From positions 13,492 to 70,692 of the forward strand of contig BFEA01000996.1 of assembly GCA_003427395.1 (NCBI GenBank): a DNA stretch of 57,201 nucleotides, read 5' to 3'. Positions 41,797 to 52,790 of the stretch are shown piece after piece. The stretch is from Chara braunii. Its lineage: Eukaryota; Streptophyta; Charophyceae; Charales; Characeae. Positions within the stretch are counted from its first letter, which is position 1; each line of letters starts with the position of its first letter. A model generated the notes under the pieces. The model saw nothing but the letters and a program-made list of their open reading frames with translations, had not been told where the DNA came from and ran no database searches. The position numbers were made by a program, and so were the translations under genes.

Positions 41797-43652
41797 TCAG
41801 GTGAGTACACAGGCGAGCACATGCAAGNTCATACCCTTCGCCCCCCCACNCCCATGCAGTCACCCGATGCAGTCACACGATGCAGTCATGCAGAGTGCCC
41901 ACTTGCCTAATGCCCATACAGTGCCGTCGCACAATGTGCCCGTACAATNNGCCAGTCCGATGCAGCCACGCCNTATGGTCTCGCGCGGCGAGATCACACA
42001 GCGTAACCACGTGGGGCAACCAACATTTTGTAGNNTNACACTNACAACAAAAAAAAGAGAAAAGAAAAAGTCAGGGCTCCAATTATATCTGTAATCTCTG
42101 TCTTTGAAGGGTTTATGCACACACATACACTGGTTGCACCATCCCCCCCCCCCCGTCTCTCTTTGATCTTATCGGGTGATCAAATAATCCACCCAATACA
42201 AGGGGGCACGTATAATAGACGAATGTCGATGCCAAGACTATCCAGCAGCTCAAACCCCGTTAATTCTCTTAATTTGTGGTTAATATTTTGTATTCCTCCT
42301 GCGGCTTGAACTTTTCAGATTGTCATTGTGAGATACGGGTCTCTCCCTGTTTTCCCGGTCACACAGTCTACTGCTGACCTAACCTTTACCTAGTTGTAAG
42401 ATGATCAGTTATCAACGATCAATCATCCCAATCAGTTAAAAAACAGCAGAAGGAAAAATAACTTATGATAATAGAACAGAAGAAACTATCTCGCAATGTC
42501 GCCTACCTTTTCTGAGGGCTTGGTCAGGACAATCCCATGGAAGAGTGTTAATGACTTTGATAACGTCAAGGATCAGAAGTCACTCGAGGGTAGCAAGACG
42601 GGTAGTCATCAACGCAGGAGCACCAATCAGTAAGTGAAAAACGCGCTAAGAGGAGTGAGACCCTCACAACTAGTTCTTGACCGAACGGCTCACGCATACT
42701 TCGACCAGTATAATGATAACACCAACAAGACCGCCTGCACCGAACTCTCTACTCCCTCCATCCTTCCTCTCACTCTTCTCTGTCGCCTACCGACCACCAG
42801 TAGAAGCATGCCAAAGCACGGCTGAGATCGAGCCGTCAGGCGTCCACTAAACGGGGTTCGTGAAAAACTAGCAGCGTCCCTCGCACTAGAAGGAACTTAT
42901 TCATACCTGTTTCTTTCACATGCTTACATCGTAGCTGCTCGGCGCGCGAGCCGAGAGTGCTTTAAGACTGATTACTAAGGAGAGGCGTGCGAGATAAAAC
43001 AGGGACGAGTCACTTCTGGCGAATACTCAAGGAATCACGGAGGTTGCTCCGGCGTGTCACAGAGGCTCGTCGTGGCTTATCAGTCTTGAAGTAGCGAGTG
43101 TGAAGAGAAACAGTTGACCAACATGTCACGGAGGTTCGTCGTGGCTTATCAGTCTTGAAGTACTCTGAGCACGCGTAGAGGCAACGGTTGAAGTCAAAAC
43201 AAACGTTGCAGTCTGAGCACCTCCCTTGCGCTCGCACGCACCGCCAGTTACAATCACTTCTCTGGCTCGTAGCACACGCTGCAGTTCAGCTGACATCACC
43301 ATCTCAGCATGCACGCTCAGTTCCCGCCTTTACCTCTTCCATTGACCCTCCTTCTTTGTTAACTGACTTATCACGCGTTAGCCTTTCGCTTCATGCCTAG
43401 CAGCTTCCAACTCAGAACGACCCTCGCCAGCAGGGTCTCTCAAGAGAAAACGATGCCCCGCACGATAACTGGGCGAGTCCCAATGGGGCGACGGCGCATG
43501 ACGTCAACAGCATGCTCTCAGGCAGGAGAATTCCTCCCTGAGTCTCACCAGTACACGTTGACCACCCTCTGTCTCTCTCTATCCGCGTGAACCACGCTTT
43601 CGCTCCTCCGTCCTCACCACCTTGTGCGGGCTTGTCGTCCCCCTCTCTTGCC

Positions 43653-44147
43653 TCACACCCGTTTCTTACCTTTTCGCTGCTTTCCTCCGGTCCCGCGGCC
43701 TCCAGTCCCGCGGTCCCTGGGAGTCAGTTGTCGTGAGCTAGCCTCGGGTCCCTTCTCCACTGGCTCCGCAGCTCGGTGGTGTTTCTGGATCTCTTCGGGC
43801 CTGTTCCAGGACCTGAGATCCATTTCTCGGTCCGCCTCGCTCATCTCGCTTTCCCCACCTGAGTCTCTCTCGTTATGTTGCTCCTCCCTTGTCTCGGTCC
43901 CAGTTGATGATTCGGTCTCGTGATAGATGACCGTCACCCTCAAGCCCACGGTCACCCCGTCTCGTCTGCACCTCCGCTCTGCCCTGTCGCGCGCTTCGGA
44001 AATAGCAGTCTGCAGCCTCTGGTCAGCTCGCATCTCCTCCTCTCCCCCCCCTTCAATACAGACCTTCAGTTGAACTACTTCTCCCCCATCATAGTTCAGG
44101 GCCGTCGTAATCAGGGGGCCTTCACCTGACACTGGGACCCAGCGCAC
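43653..44147 (-). CDS. Accessory ORF F, 5' LTR copy (164 aa)
   Basis: First ORF after the LTR TATA box, starting about 190 bp downstream of it. VQLKVCIEGGGEEEMRAD, a charged helix and DGVTVGLRVTVIYHE show the module layout. A hydrophilic tail rich in E, R, S and G follows, ending KQRKGKKRV. Compared with 25529-25804 it keeps the frame past the point where that copy stops. No known family. Confidence 0.5.
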   Translation of the reverse strand: MRWVPVSGEGPLITTALNYDGGEVVQLKVCIEGGGEEEMRADQRLQTAISEARDRAERRCRRDGVTVGLRVTVIYHETESSTGTETREEQHNERDSGGESEMSEADREMDLRSWNRPEEIQKHHRAAEPVEKGPEASSRQLTPRDRGTGGRGTGGKQRKGKKRV

Positions 44148-44335
44148 CGTGTGCCGTCAGCAGCCAGGCCTATAGCCGTGTAGTGCCATTGCCACTCAGA
44201 ATAGCCTGCCCCGTTTGATAGACAGCACAACACTAGATCGTCGACCTCCTATAGCAGACCACTCCCCACAGGAACTCGCAGTACAGACTATACCGCCAGG
44301 CAACTGGCCGCGGACGATATCTCAACTCCCTCTCC

Positions 44336-44344
44336 CTTTTATAG
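44336..44344 (-). promoter_or_regulatory. LTR TATA box of element 2 (5' LTR)
   Basis: Minus strand CTATAAAAG about 1.32 kb from the outer LTR end. If used, U3 would be ~1.35 kb and R plus U5 ~5.9 kb, placing ORFs F, G, H, E and A in the transcribed leader. Confidence 0.65.
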
Positions 44345-45664
44345 GGTTTTTCTCTACGTTCTGAACGACGAACTTTCATTAGTCATTTTCAGACTCTACC
44401 GTTTTTTAAGAATTTTAAAACAATGGATTAATAATTAACTTTCAAAAAACTAATACCCAACCCAGAACCCAACGGTCGATCACGCATTAAGTTTTCACTC
44501 GTCAGTCCCAACCCTAGCAATATGACTGCAGGTTTTGCGCCGTGGTCCCATAACGGAGTACTAGAAGTCACTTCTCCGTTTTTAAATAGCAGCGCAGGCC
44601 CATCCTCATCGGGTACCCATGTCCGATGGCAAGGAGGGTGCTTATGACCCTCCACAAGGGGGTGATAGGCCTCCTACCGATGCGGCCGCAGGTCACCCTT
44701 CTTTTGGGGTCTCATCGCGCGGAGCCAGATCGGGGCTTACCCGCGGATAGCACATGCAAGGTCGGCCTAGTTAGGCTACGGACTGTTGGCTTCGAAATTC
44801 GGGTCGTTGGCTTCCCGCGAAAGGATAAGCCAACAGGTTGAAAACCAAATTTAGAAAGCTAACTAGTAATAAAGTAATAATAATAATACCAGTAATGATA
44901 ATAATAATATTAATCGCTGAAAAGGAAAGGGTGGCGTTCCAGAAATTCTCCGCGCAGCACCCTTGCCTGAACAGCGATCCACGTTCACGCACAAATCTTG
45001 CACCCGACTTTCAATCTTTCTCGTTCCTTTTCTTTTTTTCACCATGTTCCTCACTGTATCTGCCTCCTTACCTGGCCACCGGAGTCCGCATGGTTCGGAC
45101 AAACAGGTCCGGTACAGGCAATTTTTACGAGGGGTCAGTGAGACCTAGACCATGAGACGACAGTTGTAGTTCGAGACCTGAATCGGCGACCTTCCTTATG
45201 AAACGACAGAACTATGAGGTGGAAAACGACAATTTATAATTCTGAAAAAGAAATCATGGCATCGCAGCAACCCGAGGACACTGGATTTTCCCCATACAAA
45301 AGTGGGTTTAAATTCTTGGCGTTTTATTTCTCCTTTCCTCTTTTTTTTTTCCAACAACGACTCTCTGTCTCATGCACCCAACCAATAATTCGGCAACAGG
45401 GCACTCGACGCGCAGTAGAAAAGACTGCGCCACCCCCTTCATCTTCGCGTCCCAGGGCAAACCCTGGCGGCTACCACGGTCACAGGCCGTTTGTGCTCTG
45501 CTGTACAGCAGGGCGCCGAGCCTGCGGGGACCAATGGAAGTCCTGTGGCGCACCCCTTTTGCTGAGGGCAACGCCATCGAAACTGGTCCACATCATACTA
45601 TAGCCGAGGTACCACATAGGGACTTGGCACACGGAGGAGGGTCGGAACACCGCGCCCTCCGACA

Positions 45665-45668
45665 CCGT
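45665..45668. other. Target-site duplication, right of element 2
   Basis: CCGT, identical to 20000-20003. Confidence 0.9.
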
Positions 45669-46038
45669 GACAGTACGTGCAGAGGAGCAGCAGGAGACTG
45701 TCATGGTGCCTTTGCAGAAAAAGTCTAAGGATGAAAATGTCTCGTCATTCACTGCGACTGGTGCCTTTCAGAAACGCAGCTTCCCGGGGTCGACAAGCCT
45801 GCGAGAGGAAGGTGAACTGTCTCATCGGAGGGCAGTCACTGTCGAGACAGGTGAGATCGCAGAGTTCTCCAGCATTCCTGAGAGGGAGGGGCTCACATAA
45901 AGCCAAGACTCAAGTAGAGCCACGGGGGCAGGACCACAAGGTCGTAAAAGAAAGGTCGGAGGAGAGGAGGCGGTCAGCTCCCAGCCTGACGTTGTGTTAG
46001 GTCTGCACAGCAATGTTCGACCGCGTGTAGGAAAATAA
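45665..46038 (+). pseudogene. C-terminal part of the ParB/methyltransferase-like gene
   Basis: Across the element 2 insertion the frame ...QQQKPPV joins TVRAEEQQETVMVPLQKKSK when element and one CCGT are removed. It runs to a TAA at 45898-45900, then stays open (SQDSSRATGAGPQGRKRKVG) to TAA at 46036-46038. The first stop may be a nonsense mutation or the real end. GRKRKV resembles a basic nuclear localisation signal. No domain beyond low-complexity sequence is seen. Confidence 0.7.
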
Positions 46039-46389
46039 GCGAGGTCGTAACGATATTTTATTTACTTCGCTTCTTTGGAATAATTCTACCGTCGTTTTTT
46101 CAATCATTCCGGTTGTCTCTGCTGTTTTAGTGTGCACATACTGTTCGGTTGCGTTCGGCAGAAGCCGTAGTAGACCGCGCATACTGAGTGGCAGTCATGA
46201 ACAACAATTCACCCTAAAGAGATTTGGTTCTCGTGAAAGGAAGGACCGATAATTGTGCACACTCAACGAACCCAATGTACTTGTTCCTTTGTCTAGTGTT
46301 TGCTTAGGTTCTGTCACGTTCTGCGTTGTCAGACTCTTCCTCTACATTTTGACCTCTGCTTTCTTTTAATTCCTTTGTTTCAACCGCAA
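46039..46389. other. Gene-free stretch
   Basis: Downstream of the pseudogene. I see no ORF or repeat of note; a possible 3' untranslated region. Confidence 0.4.
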
Positions 46390-47660
46390 CCTGGTTATAG
46401 CCCTACAATCTCCCTCTTGCGGTTATAGTGCTATCATGCGTACTCGATCTAGTCTTTTTAACACTCCCGCTCGTTACAGTTCGATAATCAGTTGTAATTA
46501 GAGTCCTATAATGAGTACTGGTTTTAGTCCCAGAAATAATTATGGGATTGATTTTTTGCAGTGTTGGATCGTAATTAGATGAAGGTTTTACACAGTGTAG
46601 CTCTCCTCATTATAATCTCTCTTTTGTTCTGTTGGGGGAAGTTCGGTTATGACAGATTGGATAGAGCAACAATGTCGGTGGCTTTTTAAACTTCGCACCG
46701 TGTGTTCTTGCTCAAAGTGACTTTTTGTGTTTCTTGGTCCACACTGCCAGAATTGTTTCGTTTTCTTCTTGAGTTTCAAGAAAACATATCTTGAGGTCTT
46801 GTCATTTGTCACGAGTCTCATTTTGACTTCCGTTTTGTTTTGGATTTCGTTTTGGAAACTTGGTTTTGTACAAAGGAACGTCGCAACTGATTGTTTCACC
46901 ACAAAGCTGGATTCGCTGCATCGTTTTTTCCCTACTTCTTTCCGTCTCAAAATTGTTTGTTTGCTGCATTTCTGGTTCTGCTGAGTACGACATCTGAATG
47001 ATTTTAGTCCTTTAATCTGTACGGCGGGTGATGCCACAGTCCTAATTTTGCTCAGTCTCGCTGTTGGAATCGTAGTCTGAAACTGGCGAGCGTCTCAGTT
47101 GTTGTAGTCCTAAAATCGTTCCCCCTGTTCGAGCTACAACATCTGAACGATTGAAATCCTAACAAAACAACGGCGGCTGGTACCATTCTGCTCAGACTCG
47201 TTTTTGGAATCTTAGCCTAACAATGGTAAACTTTTCAGTTGTTTTGGTCCTAAAATCGCTCCCGCTGTTCGACCTACAACATTTGAATTATTACAGTCCT
47301 ATCATCACTACGATGAGTGGTGCCTGTAATCGTTTTCGTTGTTCGATCCGCTGTTCGACCTACAACATCTGAATTGTTATAGTTCTATAATCACTACGGG
47401 AGTTGTGTTAGTCATAAAATCATTCCCGTTGTTCGACCTACAACATTTGAATGATTATAGTCTTGTAATAACTATGACAGTTGTGTTAGTTCAAAAATCG
47501 TTCCCGCTGTTCGACCTAGAGCATATGAATGATTGAAATCCTTTAATCGTTCGACCAACATTTTTATTTGTCTCAAAACGGTTTGCTTTCTGAATTTTTA
47601 TTTGTCTCAAAACAGTTGTGTTAATCTTATAATCACTATGGCGGGTGGTGCTACAATCCT
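46390..47660. repeat. Degenerate array of GATTATAGTCCTATAATC-type palindromes
   Basis: Fifteen or so variants (for example near 46396, 46502, 47020, 47105, 47290, 47377, 47452, 47625) with GTTCGACCTACAACATCTGAA linkers, the same family and orientation as 6445-7020. Longer blocks such as AACTTGG-TTGTA/TTTGTAC to CGCTGCATCGTT recur at 46855-46930 and 47742-47817. Confidence 0.75.
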
Positions 47661-47819
47661 CGTTCTGCTCAGTCCCGTTGTTGGAGTCGTAGCCTGACAG
47701 TGACACAACACCCGTTGTTTGCAGTATTCTTGGTTATGCTTGGTGGGAACTTGGTTGTAAACGAAGGAACGTGGCAACCGACTATTTCGCCACAAAACTA
47801 GATTCGCTGCATCGTTCCA

Positions 47820-48270
47820 CCCGCACTTCTTTCATTATCAAAATGGTTTGTTTGCAGTAATCTAAAATCGCAACCGAACACATTACTGCTCTAAAAATAG
47901 TCTTTTAAATTTGACTTTGTTGAACATTTTTTTTTATGCCTACTTGATAATAAACAAGGGCTCTTTGACAAACATGTTTTAAAATTATTTGAATAAGGTG
48001 TCTTTGACAAACATGTCTTAAAATGATAACCATCGTTGACAACTTGAGCAGTACTCCACACTTGTGTTCCTCTGTTGCATCCTGTCGCCTCTTCCTGTTG
48101 CGTGCGTTTTTTATGACGTTCGAAAGTAATCAATCGTTTCGCTCCCGCTGCGTTGTCTCAAAATTGTGTGTTTTCAACATTCTAAAATCATGATCAAACA
48201 CATTGACGCTCTCCGTTTGGGCCTTTAAATTTGACTTTGCTGAAGAGTTTTTGTTGCCTGCTTGATGTTA
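47820..48270. repeat. Two copies of a ~90-bp repeat
   Basis: AATCTAAAATCGCAACCGAACACATT...TTTAAATTTGACTTTGTTGAA near 47860-47945 recurs, diverged, near 48178-48265. Confidence 0.6.
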
Positions 48271-48562
48271 ACCCCTCTTTACATCCCCCTTCATCCCCAA
48301 GCTTAAACTAATCACTTTCGTCCTACAACGAGCACCTGACCAAAATTTCTAAGTTTGTCAACCCCTCTCCTGTTGCACTAACCCAAATACAGAACCTACC
48401 CCGAAAATGAAGCATATTACTCATCCACAGAAGACACCCCCAAACAATAACCCTTGGGAGAAATTTATTATAAAGTGGTCACTACGTTAGGGTGTGATGT
48501 TTAAACTTTAGACTTCATTTTCAGATAAAAGAGAGAAGGTTAACAACAGTCGTATTTTTCAT

Positions 48563-48705
48563 CACTTCAGGATGCAGCCTACCTAAACAGGTGGTTTCAG
48601 GGTCTTCGGACTTTTCACCACTTCAGGACTATTCAAGATTTTCAGACTGCCCAAAACTCTCACTTCAAAATTTTCCTTCCTGAATTTTCAGCTACCCGAT
48701 AACCG
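48563..48705 (-). repeat. Right partner of the inverted repeat with 6540-6689
   Basis: Reverse complement of 6540-6689 with scattered differences: CAGGATGCAGCCTACCTAAA to CAGCTACCCGATAACCGC. Confidence 0.75.
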
Positions 48706-49904
48706 CTTGTGAGATAAAAATGCTCCCGGGGAGTCCGGAAGTGGAACAAACTTACCCATCTGCAACTCTAAGAAAAGTGACCGCTAGATTAAGGCTGAGG
48801 AGTTACCCAAAATCGTATGCTAAATATCTCTTGGACTGAGGTTCTAAACATCAACCAAGAAAGTTAGGACCTCGTTACAAGAGCTATGTTTAATCTGCCC
48901 GGAAGGTCACCTGGAAGACATGAGCCACTGTTTTTTAAACAGCCAAAAACCACAACAACTCTGGTCTATGAAGATACAATAGACTTACTATACCGCACCC
49001 CCCTAACCCGCGTCAAAGTTTATCCCATGTCACATGAATGTCTATCGGATCCATTTAAGCAAACCAAACAACACCAGATATCCCTAAAACAGTTTCATCC
49101 TACCAACCTAGAATACTAAAACCCAACTACCTAATTTCATTTTATTAGGTTAGGGCCTTAGCCCTTCAAAACCTCAAGCCATAGGATTCCGCTACGATAC
49201 CACCAAGTGCAGATCAATCCCGAAATAGACCGTATCCGATAAAGCACCACCCTGACCCCCTCAAGAATCCAAAATCCCTGCGTCAAGAAGAGCAAACACG
49301 GCCTACAAGAATAAGTACGCGGGCTAGGGTTTGGGGTTTTAGTAAAGAGCGCAATAAGTGCAGCCTTACAGCGCATAGTGCAAACATATTTCAACACACG
49401 CAACCATATCAGCAGTACTAGCACGAGAAGAAAACCAGACAGCCGAGTAGTTGAGAGGTACTTACTGGATGGACCAAAAGGAATAAAGTCTCAAATAACA
49501 GAGCGAACGGAACTCCAAAATAGCAAAACATAGGAGGAAAGTAGCACAGGCTAACCTAGGCAGACGTGAGGGGTGGTTCATCCTTCCTGATGAAAGTAAT
49601 AAATGTCGTCCTTTTGGCCTCCACACTAGAAGGGTGAGGAGCGTGACCGTGTTCCCAATGTATTTCCCTTGACTTGTCGATGAAATAGGAACTGAAGTGA
49701 TGCTACCCGGAATGAATAACGAGCTGGAACCCTAAGGTTCTGTTTTCTTGAAGAAGAAAAAAAAAAAAAACAAAGAAAAACAGGAGTTACATTAATGTAC
49801 TCGATTGACTATTTGGAGTTTAGTCGCATAAGTGACTCGTACAGTCCTCCAAGTGAAATGCACCAGGAAGTGGATGAAGACCATATTTTGACTATTTGGA
49901 AGTT
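48706..49904. other. No recognised gene
   Basis: AT-moderate sequence with a 77-codon plus-strand ORF at 48886-49119 and an 88-codon minus-strand ORF at 49158-49424; neither has a recognisable domain. A poly-A run lies at 49756-49771. Confidence 0.5.
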
Positions 49905-50024
49905 ACTTAGTTGCTTGATTGATTGGTTGGAAATAAAACTGTTTGATTGATTGATTGAATCATTGATCGATTGATTGAATGATCGCTTGATTGTTTGATT
50001 GATTGATTGAATGCTCACGAAGGA
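49905..50024. repeat. TTGA tetranucleotide microsatellite
   Basis: Imperfect GATT/TTGA repeats (TTGATTGATTGAATGATCG). Confidence 0.85.
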
Positions 50025-50029
50025 TTGAA

Positions 50030-50135
50030 TGTGTGTATGTGTGTGTGTGTATGCGTCTATGCGTGTGTATGTGTGTGTGTGCGTGTGTGTTTGGTCTGCA
50101 CCATATTGGTATGCGACTGTGTGTGTGTGTGTGTA

Positions 50136-50183
<48 letters not shown>

Positions 50184-50506
50184 TGGGACATTCTGTGTGT
50201 CACACACACACACTCACGCACACACACACACACGCTCGCACAAAGAAAAACAAACACACTCACACACACATACACACACAAACACACGCACGCACACACA
50301 CACACCGACTGTCGCATTCCAATTACATGGCACCACCATCATCATCATCAATCTCACACAGTGATATGGGGAAGGACAGATTTCGTGAACTCAAATATTT
50401 TCCAAATTTTCGCTCAGTCCACGCACATGCAAACACACATACATATGATTGATTGATTGATTGGGGGGCGAGTGCATGCGATCCTCCCTCCCTCTCAATT
50501 CTCTAA

Positions 50507-50555
<49 letters not shown>

Positions 50556-50556
50556 T
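50030..50556. repeat. GT and CA microsatellites with a duplicated flank
   Basis: GT runs at about 50030-50187 are followed by CA runs at 50201-50305 in inverted arrangement. A second CA run is at 50509-50552. GTCGCATTCCA followed by CACCACCATCATCATCATCA occurs after both CA runs (about 50310 and 50558). Confidence 0.9.
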
Positions 50557-50779
50557 TGTCGCATTCCAGTACACAGCACCACCATTATCATCATCAATCT
50601 CACACAGTATGAGGAGGGACTGATCATAGTCCCGCCAGGAGGACAGAGGAGAGACGAAAGGCGGAGCATGGAGAGATATCATGAACTTAAATATCGTCGA
50701 TACTGATCCCAATTAGTCCCCCACAAAGTCGCTGTCGTCGTTACTGATCCCAATTACTCCCCTACAATGTAGTTGCTCA

Positions 50780-50905
50780 TATGTCGCGGGGTACCCGGGG
50801 CTGGGCGGCGGCGGGGGTCTTCCGACGGGGGCGGGGGTGGATGGTCCCCACGGCGGGGGTCCGGGGGCCGCTGTCTCACACCGGCTTCGCCCCCCGGGAT
50901 CCCCG
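50780..50905. other. Short GC-rich block
   Basis: About 125 bp with many G-runs (GGGG, GGGGG) in otherwise AT-rich surroundings, capable on paper of forming a G-quadruplex on the plus strand. No gene. Confidence 0.6.
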
Positions 50906-50925
50906 CTCGACAACGCTGACCTCAG

Positions 50926-52790
50926 GCAAACGACAAAGCGACAAGATCATTCTAGGAGACCTCATTTCCAGCCCCATTTCAATGTCTTAGACAAACAACA
51001 TAGCGACCGGATCAGTTAGCAAGACCTCATTTCCATCCCCATTTAATATCTTACACAAACAGCAAAGCGACCAGATCAGTTAGAAGGACCTCATCGCCAA
51101 CCCCATTTCAATATCTTAGACAAATAACAAAGCGACCGGATCAGTCGGGAGCACATCATCCCCAACCCCATATCAATCTCTTACACAAACAGCAAAGCGA
51201 CCGGATCAGTCCGGAGGACCTCATCTCCAACCCCATTTCAATCTCTTAGACAAACAGCAAAGCGACCGGGTAAGTCAAAAAAACCTCATCTCTAGTTTTA
51301 TTTCAATGTTTTAGACAAACATGAAAGCGAACCGGGTTCTGTCACGAGGACCTAATCTCCACCCGCATTTTAATGTCTTAGCCAAACAGCACAGTGACCG
51401 GATCATTCAGGAGGACCTCATCTCTAGCCTCATTTCAATGTCTTAGACAAACAACAAAGCGACCGAATCAATTTGAAGGATGTCATCTCCAGGGTCATTT
51501 CAATGTCTTAGACAAACAGCAAACTGCCCGGATCAGTCGGGAGGACCTCATCTCTAACCCCATTTCAATGTTTTGGGTAAAAAGGAAAGTGACCTGATCA
51601 ATCAGGAAGACGTCATCTCCATCCTCATTTACATGTCTTAGGCAAAAAACAAAGTGACCTCATCAGTCAGGAGGACCTTTTCTCCAGCTTCATTTGAATG
51701 TCTTAGGCAAAGAGCATAGCGACCACATCAGTCAGGAGGACGTCGTCTCCAACCTCATTTCAATGTCTTAGACAAACAGCAAAGCGACCGGATCAGTCAG
51801 GTTCACCTCATCTCCAGCATCATTTCAATGTCTTAGGCAAACAGCAAAGCGACCGTCTCAGTGAGGAGAACCTCATCTCTAGCCTCATTTCAAAGACTTA
51901 GGCAAAAAACAAAGCGACCGGATCAGTCAGGAGAACCTCATGTTGAGCCCTATTTCAATATCTTAGGCAAACAACAAATCGACCGTATGAGTCATGAGGA
52001 CCTCATCTCCAACTCTATTTCAATATTTTAGACAAATAGCAAAGCGACCGGATCAGTCATGAGGACCTCATCGCCAACCCCATTTCAATATCTTCGACAA
52101 ATAGCAAAGCGACTGGATCAGTCAGGAAGACCTTATCTATAGCGCCATTTCAATGTCTTAGGCAAACAACAAAGCGAGTGGATCAGTTAGGAGGGTTTCA
52201 TCTTCAGCCTCATTTTCATGTCTTACGCAAATAACAAAGCGACCGGATCAGTCCGGAGGACCTCATATCGAGCCCTATTCCAATGTCTTGGGCAAACATC
52301 AAAGCGACCGGATTATTCAAGAGGACCTCATATCCAGCCCCATGTCATAATCTTAGGCAAACAGCAAAGCGACCAGATTAGTCAGAAGAATCTCATCTCC
52401 AACCCCATTTTAATGTCTTAGGCAAACAAGAAAGCGACCGGATCAGTTAAGAGGGCCTCATCTCCAACCCCATTTCAACGTCTTCGGTAAATACCAAAGT
52501 GACCATGTCATTCAGGAGGACCTTATCTCCAGCCCCATTTAAATGTCTTAGGCGAACAATATAGCAACCGCATCAGACAGGAGGACCTCATCTCCAACCT
52601 TTTTTCAATGTCTTAGACAAACAACAAAGCGACGGGCTCAATCAGGACGAAATCATCTCGGGCCTCATTTCAATGTCTTACGCAAACAACAAAGCGACCA
52701 GATCAGTCAGGAGAACCTCACCTCCAACCCCATTTCAATATTTTCAGCAAACAACAAAACGATCGGATCAGTCAGGAGAATCTCATGCCC
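50926..52790. repeat. 65-bp tandem array, about 28 copies
   Basis: Units of CAATGTCTTAGACAAACAGC, AAAGCGACCGGATCAGTCAG, GAGGACCTCATCTCCAACCC and CATTT repeat with moderate divergence. Confidence 0.92.

Larger units (their letters stand above)
20004..45664 (-). mobile_element. Element 2: giant Ty3/gypsy LTR retrotransposon, 25.66 kb
   Basis: LTRs at 20004-27272 (7269 bp) and 38388-45664 (7277 bp) start TGTCGCACC and end in GACA, with CCGT target duplications outside. A perfect 18-nt tRNA-Asp primer-binding site at 38366-38383 lies 4 bases from the right LTR, so the element reads on the minus strand. Minus-strand order: accessory ORFs, gag, zinc knuckle, protease, reverse transcriptase, RNase H, integrase; then an antisense ORF next to the 3' LTR. 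By hand the LTRs differ by about 5% near their starts, so it is younger than element 1. Stops, frameshifts and an altered integrase residue suggest this copy is not autonomous. It interrupts the methyltransferase-like gene in antisense orientation. Confidence 0.95.
38388..45664 (-). repeat. 5' LTR of element 2 (7.28 kb)
   Basis: Homologous to 20004-27272. It carries the promoter used for the genomic RNA. Twelve or so N bases lie between 41827 and 42042, where the assembler may have merged copies. Its ORF A and several others are broken relative to the 3' LTR, while ORF F is longer here. Stretches between the listed ORFs hold no recognised gene. Confidence 0.95.

Noticed and set aside
20004-45664. 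The two 7.3-kb blocks as a segmental duplication rather than LTRs
   Set aside because: TGTC...GACA ends, a CCGT target duplication, an adjacent tRNA-Asp primer site and gag-pol between them fit LTRs.
46588-47037. Minus-strand 149-codon ORF
   Set aside because: It overlaps degenerate palindrome repeats and has no recognisable domain.
50926-52790. CRISPR-like array
   Set aside because: Head-to-tail 65-bp repeats without distinct spacers, in eukaryotic DNA and without cas genes.
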